64,000 nt of DNA, from contig NC_091976.1 of the NCBI RefSeq assembly GCF_036711975.1, forward strand, positions 21,452,001 to 21,516,000, given 5' to 3'. Origin of the DNA: Onthophagus taurus (Eukaryota; Arthropoda; Insecta; Coleoptera; Scarabaeidae). This document shows positions 44,935 through 56,013 of the stretch, one piece after another (position 1 is the first letter of the stretch; the number at the start of each line of letters is the position of its first letter). The notes under the pieces were generated by a model, which made no database searches, was not told where the DNA came from, and was given only the letters and a program-made list of their open reading frames with translations. The translations under genes were made by a program, and so were the position numbers.

Positions 44935-45185
44935 GAGTCGGTCGGTTCAAACATAAACATAAATCGACCGTGCTCGGATACAGCTCGGTTTCACAAGCAC
45001 CCGATCGTTAATAGCAATAATAATAAAACGTATGCGTGTATCTCTTCTATTAAGTAAACCAGAAGCGGCGGTCTAGCAAGCAAACGTCTTTCTTTTACTT
45101 AAACGAAGAAAACAGTTCGATCCCAAATAAATAGAGGTTAATTAAGCTCTCGTTTTGCACTTAGAGAGGCTACTTTGAATGTTTC
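44935..45185. promoter_or_regulatory. GC-richer island 4, putative conserved enhancer
   Basis: Contains CAAACATAAACATAAATC, overlapping forkhead-like words, and GTTAATAGCAATAATAAT. Also CGGTCGG, ACCGTGCTCGG and GCGGCGG. No coding frame. Enhancer role is inference. Confidence 0.35.
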
Positions 45186-45689
45186 CGGCGAATAATTGAG
45201 TTAAAAGGAGGAAACTTTTGCATACAGTTTTTTTTAAATGGTCTATTAATTCTGAGGATGTTTCTGGCGAGATAAGTTTCTTGGTTAAATCGATTTTTGT
45301 TCTCTATTTTAAATCTTTTTGATGTCCCCTTTTTGGGTTACTACCCTTTTTGTTTTCCCTTTTCGATTTCCGTTCCCGACAATAACTATCTGTTAATGCA
45401 CGTGGCGAAATTCAGCGAAAATGCAATCAGACACCCCTTTGATGCAAAGCTTTTCACAATTGCAACCCTCTCGGTGAGCTGCTATAATACAATTGAGTGC
45501 AGTACAATCCCATACAGATTTATTCAATGGTCACACACTCGATGGAATTATTCCGAGTTAACTTTATGATGACGATATGACGTGTAGTGATTGCATTAAA
45601 AGATTAATGGAGAAATTATTTGCTGAAAAGTGTTGTTATCCGTATCTACATTTGTTTTCGCTTTAATAAATGTTAATTAATTTAAATAA

Positions 45690-45965
45690 TTGCTACCAAA
45701 TGGACAGGTAACACAGATCGAGTGCGCTGGAATAGTTATTAAAAAGGAATTATCCGTTGTCGGAGAGGAAACGTTCTCTGGTATAGAGTTATTTAAATTC
45801 GTCGTTATGCCTTCAAACACAATTACCAACTACAAGCCAAAGAGTCCGAAGATAAATTTGTTAACACATGCCTTTCGCGGTAATTACCGCAGTCTAATTA
45901 GAGCGGCCACCGATTTTTGTATTGCTATTACACTTAATTGTTGAATATTAATATTAATCTGGTAC
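45690..45965. promoter_or_regulatory. Island 5 with palindromic homeodomain sites
   Basis: GCGGTAATTACCGC at 45877-45890 is a perfect 14-bp palindrome around TAATTA, followed within a few bases by TCTAATTAGA, another near-palindrome. TAATTA palindromes are typical dimer sites for homeodomain proteins. The surrounding segment is CpG-richer than its flanks and lacks a credible gene. Confidence 0.45.
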
Positions 45966-46144
45966 GCGAAACCAACTTAATTTTTTAATTACTGTACATA
46001 TCTAAATGACTATTTTTGTTTCACTATAGAAATAACACCAGAATGTTTTTTTTATATTTGAATGTGTTATTTGTGACGTGGCAATTATGATAATGAAGCA
46101 GTTAGCCAAAGCATTTAAAGCGCCATGAAGAAAACTGTTTAGTA

Positions 46145-46800
46145 TGTCTTGTATAAGCCGAGGCAGAAGAGATTAATTAAAAATTATTTTTGAATTTCTT
46201 TTACTATGGATATGTTATTTACAAGCGAAGGCAGCTTTGCTGTCGAGGCAGTACAAAGTATTCAACATTAAAAATAGAAGTCAGAAAATGTTTGGAACAT
46301 GTGTGTTACCCAAATGTCGAAGTTGCCGAGATAGTGATTAAAGTATTTAAAATGCGTTGAGCAATGTTTCTTACGCTGTCAATATGTCATGTTGAAGCCG
46401 AATCAGCCACGCTATCGGGACAGGAGAGGCAGTATAAAGTATTCAACAATAAAAATAGACATCAAAAAATTTTTAACAAGTGTCTTACCCAGATGTCGAA
46501 ACTGCCTAGATGGTATATAGTATTCAACAATAAAAATGAACATCAGAAAATGTTTGGAGAAGTGTGTTACCCAGATGCCGAAGCTGCCAAGACAGTGATT
46601 AAAGTATTTAAAATGTCTTGAGCAAAGTTCCTTGCGATATAAATATGTTATTGTAAAAATCAAAAGGTCAGGCCGAGGCAGCTTTGCTGCCGAGGCAAAA
46701 GAGAGTAATTAACTGTACAAATGATATCTGAATTTCTTTTTTTATGGATGTATTATTTATCAGCCGAGGCAGCTTTGCTGCCGAGGCTGTACAAGGTGGG
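46145..46800. repeat. GC-hairpin repeat family, tandem copies 2-3
   Basis: About two units in tandem, each about 330 bp. The order is: GCCGAGGCAG box; GATTAATTAA spacer; TTTTACTATGGATATGTTAT; hairpin GGCAGCTTTGCTG; TACAAAGTATTCAACA; AATAAAAATAGA; CAGAAAATGTTTGGA; GTGTGTTACCCAGATG; GATTAAAGTATTTAAAATG; GAGCAA.GTTCCTTGCG; TATGTCATGTTGAAGCC. The intact hairpin GCAGCTTTGCTGC occurs at about 46680 and 46768. Confidence 0.85.
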
Positions 46801-47164
46801 CAAATTTGGGTATTATTATAGGCTCTCAGAAACTATAAGGGATACGAAAAATGTAGGCGCCATGTCCCGGTCTCTTTTTTCGAGACTAATCCAATCCCGC
46901 AAACACCAAACCTCTATCTTCTTTTGTTTTTAAGTTATAGCCAAAAGATCAAATTTTCGTGATTTAAAAAAATGTGCATATTTCGTTTATTTTTGAAATT
47001 AGAGAAACGGGGTTGATACGTTATATAGATTATACTGCCGTTGAAAAATTTTAAACATACTTGATGATTTTTAAGATATAACATAAACTTATATTTTTGA
47101 AATACAAGGTATAGTTGTTTATGATGTTACTGAAAAGAGCATATTTGTAGCTTTTCTATGATCG

Positions 47165-47480
47165 CACACATGGCAATGAAGTAGCCACGCTGTCGAGACA
47201 GAAGATTAAGATTAATTGTAAATGATTTTTGATGTTATTCACAAACCAAAGCAGTTTTTCTGCCCAGGCAGTACAAAGTGTTCAACAGTAAAAATAGATG
47301 TCAGATAATTGTTGAAACAAATGTGTTACCTAGATGCCGAAGCTACCGAGACAGTGATTAAAGCATTTAAAACGCCTTGGGCAAGGTTCCTTGACGTGTC
47401 ACTATGTCATGTTGAAGCCGAAGCAGTAAAAATGAAATTCTTTTAATACAAATATGTCTTTTAGAAGATTTGCTGCCGAA
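47165..47480. repeat. GC-hairpin repeat family, copy 4 (diverged)
   Basis: Carries GTAGCCACGCTGTCGAGACA, TACAAAGTGTTCAACAGTA, GTGTTACCTAGATGCCGAAG, CAGTGATTAAAGCATTTAAA and TCACTATGTCATGTTGAAGC in the same order as copies 2-3. The hairpin itself is degraded to GCAGTTTTTCTGCC. A foldback element begins at 47500. Confidence 0.75.
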
Positions 47481-47499
47481 GTGCATAACTGTAGATATA

Positions 47500-48229
47500 C
47501 AGTGTGTCCCAGGACAGATGTTACAAGAGGTATAATGACTTAAAATTTTTTGAATTTTATTTTAAGGCCTAGGAATTAAGCCCTGCTTGGTGTGGAGAGA
47601 ATTTTAAGTATATTATAATATTTTGAAAATCAACTCGGCTTTGATAGTGAAGCGAAAACTATTTTTAGTTCAGGTAAAGTAACCTTTTTGTTCATGATAC
47701 TGAAAAATTTTATTAAGAAAAGTTGTTCAAAAGGTGAAGTTATGGTCCTATGCAAAATTTCAGAAAGATTTACCTTCATTAATTAAACCACCATATTTTA
47801 GAATGAAGAAAAAACAATGAAATATGTCATGAAAAAAAAATGACTTAAGTAGTCGCAAATATTGACAAATAAATTGTATTATCCCTCAGTTTTAGTTCAC
47901 ATTTCAATTACTATAGAATATTTATGTTATCTAAACTAAAATGTGATGGTTCAACCTAAGTAGATAGATCCTTCTGAAATTTTGTATAATTTCTCATTTT
48001 GAACAACTTTTCTTAATAAAATTTTTCCGTATCATGAACAAAAAGATTACTTTACCTCAACTAAAAATAGTTTTCGATTCACTGTCAAGGTCGCCTTTGT
48101 TTTCAAAATATGATAATATTCTTAAAATTCTCTCCACACCAAGCAGAGCCTAATTCTTTAGCCTTAAAATAAAATTCAAACATTTTTAAGTCATTATACC
48201 TCTTGTAACATCTATCCTGGGACACACTG
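47500..48229. mobile_element. 730-bp foldback element, TA-flanked
   Basis: Left end CAGTGTGTCCCAGGACAGAT and right end ATCTATCCTGGGACACACTG are inverted copies. The arms run about 230 bp inward (for example AAAACTATTTTTAGTTCAGG against CTCAACTAAAAATAGTTTTC). TA occurs on both flanks. No coding sequence. Confidence 0.85.
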
Positions 48230-48301
48230 TATACACCAGAAGTATTTTCTGGTGTATACAGACACCAGAAGTATTTTTTGTAATAAAGTGTTACATAAAT
48301 G

Positions 48302-48789
48302 ATAAAAATAGGAAAAATTATAAACTTTTTGTGAGAAATATTAAAATACTTAATTTGTTTCAAAAAGTAAACATGTTTCGAAACAAATGTGTTTCATCTT
48401 CAGTACTTGAAATAATTACAAAATGATGGAAAAATTTTAAATATGTTGGAAATAGGAATGAGTTTTGGTTTTCTTTCTTAAAATACAAAATATTTCTAAA
48501 AAATTTGTAGTTTTTTTATTAACTTATGATAAGTTAATTTCCCAGAAATTTAAAGGATTTTATTTATTTAGATTTTGTATAAAAAATTTTTTAGAAATAT
48601 TTTGTATTTTAAGAAAGAAAACCAAAACTCATTCCTATTTCCAACATATTTAATATTTTTCCATCATTTTGTAATTATTTCAAGTACTGAACATGAAACA
48701 TTTGTTTCGAAACATGTTTACTTTTTGAAATAAATTAAGTATTTTAATATTTCTCACAAAAAGTTTATACTTTTTCCTATTTTATCCCT
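48302..48789. mobile_element. 488-bp near-perfect palindrome with 11-12-bp flanking direct repeat
   Basis: Arms match from ATAAAAATAGGAAAAAT inward through ACATGTTTCGAAACAAATG and AAAACTCATTCCTATTTCCA to a centre near 48537. GTTACATAAATG stands directly on both sides (48290-48301 and 48790-48801) and looks like a long target duplication. No open reading frame. Confidence 0.8.
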
Positions 48790-48899
48790 GTTACATAAAT
48801 GCCAAAGTATGGTATTTCTTTTAATACGAATATGTTATGCTATGGGACGCCCGAGAAAGAGGTTGTCTGAAGGATAGATATAGGTTGGTCTACAATGCC

Positions 48900-49260
48900 T
48901 AAATCGTTAAGTACACGACGACGACGAATATGTTATTTGCATGCCGAGACAGTGCAAAGTGCCCACTGTAGAAATAGACTACAAAACTTGTTTTTATGGA
49001 AATGTATTACATAGATATCGATATTATGCTTGCTTGCGGAAAAATACCTTCTTATATTTTATTGCTTTATTTAAGTTCAAAGACATTTATGCTGCTGAAG
49101 CAGTGGTGTATGTGTTAATAAAGTCAGGAGCAAAATTCATTGCACCGTTAATATGTCATCTAGAAGTCGAGACAGTCAATCTGCCGAGGCAGTAGGAAGT
49201 AATTGATTTTTTTAATATGAATATGTTACTCAGAAGCCGAGGCAATGTAAATTGGTTAAC
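48900..49260. repeat. GC-hairpin repeat family, copy 5 (diverged)
   Basis: Shows ATATGTTATTTGCATGCCGA, AGTCGAGACAGTCAATCTGC, CGAGGCAGTAGGAAGTAATT and ATATGTTACTCAGAAGCCGA in the family order, with degraded interiors. Confidence 0.65.
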
Positions 49261-49539
49261 CGTAGAAGTAGATGTGAGAACCTATTTTTTGCACAAATTT
49301 GTTACATTGCCAAAATTGGCATTCAACAGAGGTAGTAGTGAATTGTTGGTCAATATAGATTTTAAAAAGGATTAATCTGTTGTGTATATTACTGTAAAAA
49401 AATTAAAGTAAAACTTTGGTAACACATCCAGAGATGGCGTTGATATAACTCTTTTACAAGCTGTACGATGTATTATTCACATTAACCCATTTTTTTTGGT
49501 GTCCCGATAAAAATCGTTGTATGAATAGAGGTTAAAAAT

Positions 49540-49880
49540 TTGTCGGGTCGGCTTGTGATGAAAGGAAAAATGACACAAACAAAAAGCGACGTCGTCGACA
49601 GCACGCGGTGGCTGTTGGTGGTGCGACGCGCAATAAAACACCATTATACGGTGCCCCGAAACGGGGCTTCGATTGGCGTGCGGCGGGCCAATTATTCAAA
49701 ACGGATCCGATATAATCGCAAAAATGACAAATAGGCGGCGGATTCGGCCGCCGCGAAAGAACAATGGCCGGTCGACATTTATTGTCACCCGATAGTCCGT
49801 TGTTGTTCGGTGCCCGATCAAAAATCCACCCACATCCCAAACCACCCCCTATCCCCAAAACCAACGTTCGCCATCGAATT
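49540..49880. promoter_or_regulatory. GC/CpG-rich island 6, putative conserved enhancer
   Basis: Dense CpG words, a GCCCCGAAACGGGGC hairpin, GCAATAAAACA and TTTATTG (Caudal/posterior-Hox-like), GAACAATGG (Sox-like). No plausible coding frame. Enhancer role is inference. Confidence 0.4.
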
Positions 49881-50119
49881 AATTGTTCATCGATGCTGAT
49901 GAAGAGTTTCACAAATTTTATATTGTTTTTGGCCAATTTTCAAATATACAATCACCTTAAAAATTCATGCATAAAAATTCATTTGATTATACAGACAACT
50001 CTTTTTACAAATTTATATGAAACTATAAATTTTTAAACATTAATTTTATATTAATCGAAATTTTCTATACTTTTCTTCTTTAATTAATTGTTAGTTAATA
50101 AGTGATTTACTCGATAAAC

Positions 50120-50420
50120 ATAACATACGTTGGTATCACTACTCGTATTATTCTGCGGCGCACTAGATACTGTTTTCCGCTTGCGCGTGTACCGGGTACT
50201 CGATTATTTCGATCGAATCTGGCGGCGACGGGCGATGAGATACAATGGGGCCGAACGCGTCCCGTCGGTGTTGTTCAATCAAATCTGGACACAATTACCG
50301 GAATAACAACGGCACAGACCCGCCGCCACCGCCGCCCAGGGCCCCCAACCGCGAAAACGCAAATATTGTTCTTGCCAGATAAATCGCTATCTGTTTAATA
50401 TGCCGTGTTTCAGGCCATGA
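50120..50420. promoter_or_regulatory. GC/CpG-rich island 7, putative conserved enhancer
   Basis: Contains GATACAATGGGG and AACAACGGC (Sox-like), GTATCAC, a CCGCCGCCACCGCCGCCC run and CGATTATTTCGATCGAATC. No credible gene. Inference as above, from composition and location. Confidence 0.4.
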
Positions 50421-50614
50421 TATACGTTTTAACCGACCATTTGTTGATTGCTTTATGTCACATTGAACATAACTACTAATATTCTATGTACATAAGATAA
50501 AAATTAGTTGCTGTTGTATCCAAAGTAAGTCAAGTATTGATTTTTAATAGAAAGTTCTTTAAAATAATGTTCCACTTAATCTCATGATAAAATTGGTCAA
50601 TGGGTTAGTAGGAC

Positions 50615-50835
50615 AGTGTAGCATCCCTTTAGGTTAGTCGAAGCATCTCGACGCCCCTGAAAAATTTCGCTGGTCCACCCTTAGTTGAGGGACGTTCACC
50701 CCACGTACGTATAGGGGGTTGCTTATTAGCGGGGTGGAGTGAAGCCCGAGGCTAAAGCTGCCGGATTAGCGAGGTGTACTCCTTCGAACGGCTACAAATT
50801 TCCTTTCTCGACTTCCTCCACGTACTTCCCTGTTA
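50615..50835. other. Unexplained GC-rich block
   Basis: About 220 bp with a different texture from the CpG islands: GTCGAAGCATCTCGACGCCC, GGGACGTTCACCCCACG, GGGGTTGCTTATTAGCGG, GTGAAGCCCGAGGCTAAAGC. Contains self-complementary words (TCGAAGCATCTCGA). It could be an eroded structured RNA, part of a retroelement or an enhancer; I cannot decide. Confidence 0.3.
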
Positions 50836-50999
50836 TCTTATTGATGTTTTTTTTTCAAGATTTTCTCCTTCACCAACTTCTTATTTTTAGAAAAATATTT
50901 TTTTAACCCAAATAAAGGTTAACGTCCCAAATTTGTACAAAACACAATTTTTATGTGAATAACATACTCTTTTGGGGCATTTTTAATATATATTACAAA

Positions 51000-51360
51000 A
51001 TCAGTCCCGAGCACATGCGAGCTGCAATTTTCGGAGAGAGCTCACGAATCTTTAATGGTTATTTATTATAGTAATAAGGGCCAAGACATTGTAGGCGATT
51101 AAGTTAATACCTAATGGCGCGAATACGTGTGTGTGCCGTCTACGTTATAACTGAAGTGTTTGTGTGTTGCTCGATGCTCGCGAGTATAATGTTTAAAAGT
51201 GGACATTTCAGCGTTAAACGATCTCCGGTTATTTATGTTTGCACAGAGAAACGGTGGGAACGTATGTGTGCCCAGGCGATGTTAAGCGGGAGTTTGTGGG
51301 AAATAGTTGTGTATCACGAAATAACCATATTCGCGTTGATCTCGCAAGTTCACACTCTTA
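51000..51360. promoter_or_regulatory. GC-richer island 8, putative conserved enhancer
   Basis: Contains AATCTTTAATGGTTATTTATTATAG-type homeodomain words in short pieces (TTTAATGG, TTATTTAT), GTTAATACC and CACGAAATAACC. One 89-codon open frame is present but shows no domain features. Confidence 0.35.
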
Positions 51361-51690
51361 ATTCTAATTTAATAAAATTATAATCATAAATTATAAAGAA
51401 ATTGGTTCAATGAATATATTATAGGTCAAAGTATTAGATTTCGAAATGTACAAGTATCTTATATACCATCTTATAGGATTTGATTTATTGAGTCAACTAA
51501 ACAATGTAGTTACGTTAGCATAAGGAGCTTTCTCTGTTTCAGATAAAGTGTTGTGTGGTCAAGAATAAAAATATCTATAGATGAGATATCATAATCTGTC
51601 AAAACTTCCTATGAGGTGTTATCATCTTTGCAATTTACCAAAAGAGTACTCCTGAATTCCAAACCAATTCAAGAAATAAATTTGGCAAAT

Positions 51691-53515
51691 ACAGGGTGAG
51701 TTATTAGTATCCCGGCGGTCGATAGTTACTAAGCCATTTGAAAAGCAAACAAATATTTTATACAAAAGCTGTTTGACTCACAACTTTCTATTACGTAAAA
51801 TTATTTTCACTTGTACAGAATGTTCCATTTAAGCGTAACGGAGAGTACGTAAATTTATTTAAATGGAACACTCTGTATATTTGATCATATTATGAATACA
51901 ACTAAATTTGTTTATACAATCGTATATGTTACTATTTCACAGCGTTCATAGTTCCTGAGATATTCAATTGTTCTTCCAAAATGTACCTGTTACAGGATCT
52001 TTTTGAAAACGATGTAAAAACGAAATTTTTTCTGCTTTTGCCTTGAAACTACGTCAGACAATAGTGAAAGTCAGTAGGTGGATGACAGTATTCTAAGATA
52101 TTAGATACACTATACAGATTGTTTATGAAGCTTAGTACTTTTAATGTTTTTCAAATGGCTTTTTCATAGGTTATTTAAATGGAACACCCTGTATATTGTG
52201 TGCTAGTTGAATTGCTCATCAAGTTCCCTTTAATTTATGATAAGTATGTCTAAGCTTAATAATTTTCCTGATATTTAGAATTTACAGAAAAATGTGTACT
52301 AAAATATCATTATTGTACTTAAAAAAGTGACAGAATGTAATATATTCTGTCCTTTTTTGTCCCTTTTTTTGTTTTTTCATTTTTGTTTGTCTGTCATTTG
52401 CAAATCAGTAATATTATATAAAATACAATTAAAAAAAAACTTTAATAAATAAATAATCAAAACGTGATAAAAATACATCAAAAATACAAATGGCAGAACA
52501 ATAAATCCCTTTTTTAATTAGTAAATTATTTGAAGGAAATGCAGCAACAAACTATAAACAATTACTAAACGTTGCTCAACAAGTAGTAAGGTATTAATTT
52601 AATTAATATTTAGAAGTTCTTCAAAATGCCGCCCATTTTCTCTTCTACAAGCATTAATGCGCTGTTTAAAAGATCTTGAGGTATCTCTTAACATGTACAT
52701 CTTATTTTCTCTAAAGTCGTAAATTATATGGCAGAACAATTGCATATTTTATTTCTTACATCTTTTTAATCTCATAAAGTACCAAGTTGCATTAAAATCT
52801 GGTATATGGCAGCAAAATTATTTTACATTATAAAATATTAATCAAAGAAGAGCAAAAAAAACTGATAAAAATAGACAGAATTAAGTACAATAACGCATAT
52901 TTTATTACACATTATTCTTTAAATTCTAAATATCAGGAAAAGTACTAAACTTAGATATATGACATACTTATCATTAATTAAAGGTAACTTGATGGGCAAT
53001 TCAACCAGCACACAACATACATTGTGTTCCATTTAAAAAACTTATGAAAAAGCCATTTGAAAAACATCAAAAGTACCTAAGTTTTATGAACATGTCGTAT
53101 AGCATATCTAATATCTTTGGATACTATCATTTACCCACTAGCTTTGACTATTATCTGACATAGTTTAAAGGCAAAATTGGGAAAAATCTCGTTTTTACAT
53201 CGTTTTTAAAAAGATCCTGCAATGGACACATTTTGGAAAAACAATTGAATATCTCAGGAACTATGAAAGCTATGAATTAGTAACATGTACGGTTGCATAA
53301 ACAAATTTAATTTTATTCATAACATGATAAAATAGACAGGGTGTTCCATTTAAAAAAATCTACATACTCTTCGTTACGCTTAAATGGAACATCCTGTATA
53401 AGCGAAAATAATGTTATGTAATAGAAAGTGGTGAGTCAAACAACTTTTGTATAAAGCACTTCTCAAACGGTTTAGCAACTATCGTTAAACACCGCTGTTT
53501 TTGTGCCTTAGAGTC
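51691..53515. mobile_element. 1.8-kb foldback element with arms of about 650 bp
   Basis: The left arm (51691 to about 52345) and right arm (about 52865-53515) are inverted copies: for example TACAAAAGCTGTTTGACTCA against TGAGTCAAACAACTTTTGTA, and CATCAAGTTCCCTTTAATT against AATTAAAGGTAACTTGATG. The word AAATGGAACACCCTGTATA and variants recur about five times inside. The middle 500 bp has no coding sequence. The left end begins CAGGGTGAG; the right end is eroded. Confidence 0.8.
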
Positions 53516-55365
53516 TGCTGGAACCTCAATTCAATGTTTTAGTTGTAGTAGCTTTTGGCTAAATGTTCTAATACGTTCTAATAAGTGTTCTATAAGTATT
53601 AAATTCTGGTATAGGAGTGAGATTATTGATGAAATCGATGAAATTAGGTTGTTTGTCCAGTATTGATACAAGCTCAAACTTTGTCATATTCATATATTAT
53701 CCCCTTTTAACTTACTTGAAGTCGGACTTTACTTTTCTTTTATTGATTTTATCACTGAAAGCAATCATTATTGTGGCAATAGTATATTTTCTCTAAGGGT
53801 AACCAACAAGAATAAATTTTTGATCTCGGCACTAATCATCATTGGATTTCATTTACTCCACTACTTCGTCTATTGACGAGTTTTTGCCAGGCATTTTTTT
53901 GTCTATATACACTTACAACACCAAAAAATCTCATTTTATTTATCACAATAATGACAAGCTGGGAACATATAAAAGGCATATTCAGAAAGTTTTTGAGTAT
54001 TTATTACATAGACTCCATTGGAACTTTTAGAAATATGAGAGTTTGAAAGAAGCAGTATCTTACAAACTAGAAAAGAGGGAAATTTCAGATTATTTCGGAA
54101 AGAAGCTGTCGAAATCGTAAGACAAAGATGGTGTTTATGTCATACGTAAAGTTCTAAGGGCTGATATGGAAACAATAACATCAACGAGGCGATTTCTGGC
54201 ATACCATGTGCATTTCTTCAAGTTTTCTTATTGCATTTTCTCATTCAGAAATCATCTTCTCTAATACTCTACAAATGGGTTGGGTTTCACTGCGTATTAA
54301 AATAACGTTTACGCAATAGTACGCTTATAATGACTTGCTTTATGCTTCTTTAGAAACCGAATTAAGCTTATTTTGCATTTCTGCAAGTTCCTATAGAAGT
54401 TGTCCAACCGAAAATAAGATTGGTAAATATATTTTGATTATATGCACTGTTAGGTAATCTTACATATAATTGAGCTTTGTTGAAAGTACTTGATATGTGT
54501 AGTATAGTATTTTGATATCGCTGTGGAATATATTTTAGAATCTGTCCTCATCATAAATCCTTTGTTAGTTGAGACATATTATCGGTCTTCATTATTTGGG
54601 AGAGGATGGGGTTGGTATTTGCTTCTGCAACTTGTAATTTTATCTTTGCCCTTTATTTCTAGTAGTTTATTCCCAGTAACTTTCAAGCAATGATACTATC
54701 TTTGTTTGGTGGTCGATTTCTTGAATGTTGCGTTCCTCAGAATTTTTCCGGTGATTCAATTTTTTTAAAATTATTTTGTAGTTCGAAGTCTTGCATACAT
54801 TCTTGAAGCATCAATGATGGATGTAAACCATCTAGGCCCAGTGTACAAAATATTATCTTCAAAACATTTAAAACTGAATAAGCTGGTCGGTGTCAAAGTG
54901 ATAAGCTACATTAATAACATCGATTTAAAATTATGTCAAAAAATGTATAATTTAATTAAGCTAAGGTCCTTTGTGGTCGAGGCGCTACATTGATACCATA
55001 TTGATGCAACGTTATGTATTGGATTTCAGACTGCAAATTTATTGAAGATCGTTTTAAGGATTTATACTGGTTTTAATACTTGATTAGTATACAGCTGGTG
55101 GAGACTTAACAACATTTTTGCCATGTATAAATATTGATTGAAAAGTTGATCAAGCATAGAAAGTGACTCAACCTAAAACGTGGACTCACCAGTTGTAAGT
55201 ACTATTGAGTAAATTTTCTTTAATTGTTATGTATTAAGATTTGTTATTCTACAATTTAAGTAAGAAGAAGGAGAAGATGAAATGAGAGATGAAATTCCTA
55301 TAGTCGACCAAAAATTCGATCGTCCCAATACGGTTTCCTTCGAAATTTATAATCGTATTAGGCCG
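53516..55365. other. dachshund upstream DNA: nothing recognised
   Basis: AT-rich sequence of 1.8 kb. One 62-codon open frame at 53842 has no recognisable motif. No island of the kind seen elsewhere. Confidence 0.4.
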
Positions 55366-55369
55366 TGGA

Positions 55370-56013
55370 TGGTGGTGGTAGGGATTCGGCGGCGGCCGCC
55401 TCCGAATTTCGTTACGTAAGGACGCCCTCTCGGTCTAAAAGCGAAAATAAAACGGCGTGCACCTCTTCCCTCTTCCATGAACGCCGGTATTGATTCCTTC
55501 TACTGTACCGACAGGCCGGTGACATTCTTTTATCAATACGCCACAGCTCATATTTCAACTTCTCTTTCCTCTCTTCTTCTACCCGCCCAACAAAGAAACA
55601 ACGTTTCTTTCGGTAGCTGGAAGGGGAGCGGTACGGTCCCAAGACGACAGCGGTGGGGCACGAATCGCAGCCGCGTCGGGACTATGGAGGCCCAATAATG
55701 TTCGTTGGGAGTGGTTTCAAACGGATACCGCCCTCGGGCCACTTGCAGGAGTTTTTCCAAATGTTTTTATTTATTACATTCGTATCCGCCGAGGGCTCCG
55801 GTTGTGTTGCCCCGCCCGTTTTACACAGCCAAACCCAATTCGCGAGAGAGACAGTTGATTCGTAAACGTATCCGCGCGGAGTCACTCCTCGTACAGTTGC
55901 AGTTGGACTGTCTCGGTTTTGGTCGCTCTCAGGTTAATTGTGCTCGCGGTTCCAAACGGCGGTTCTTCCGTTCGCGACGCGGTTTTCCTCCCCTATAGTT
56001 TTTTCGGTGTATA
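55370..56013 (+). promoter_or_regulatory. dachshund promoter / 5' leader region
   Basis: GC- and CpG-rich segment directly upstream of the dachshund start codon: GGCGGCGGCCGCCTCCG, CGAGAGAGACAGTTG, GTATCCGCGCGGAGTCACTC, TCTCGGTTTTGGTCGCTCTC. Short GAGA words and CAGTTG initiator-like words fit a TATA-less developmental promoter and leader. No convincing TATA box. The transcription start cannot be placed exactly. Confidence 0.55.

Noticed and set aside
55412-55998. Several 67-97-codon open frames just upstream of dachshund
   Set aside because: They lie in the GC-rich promoter/leader, overlap on both strands and match nothing; more likely untranslated leader.
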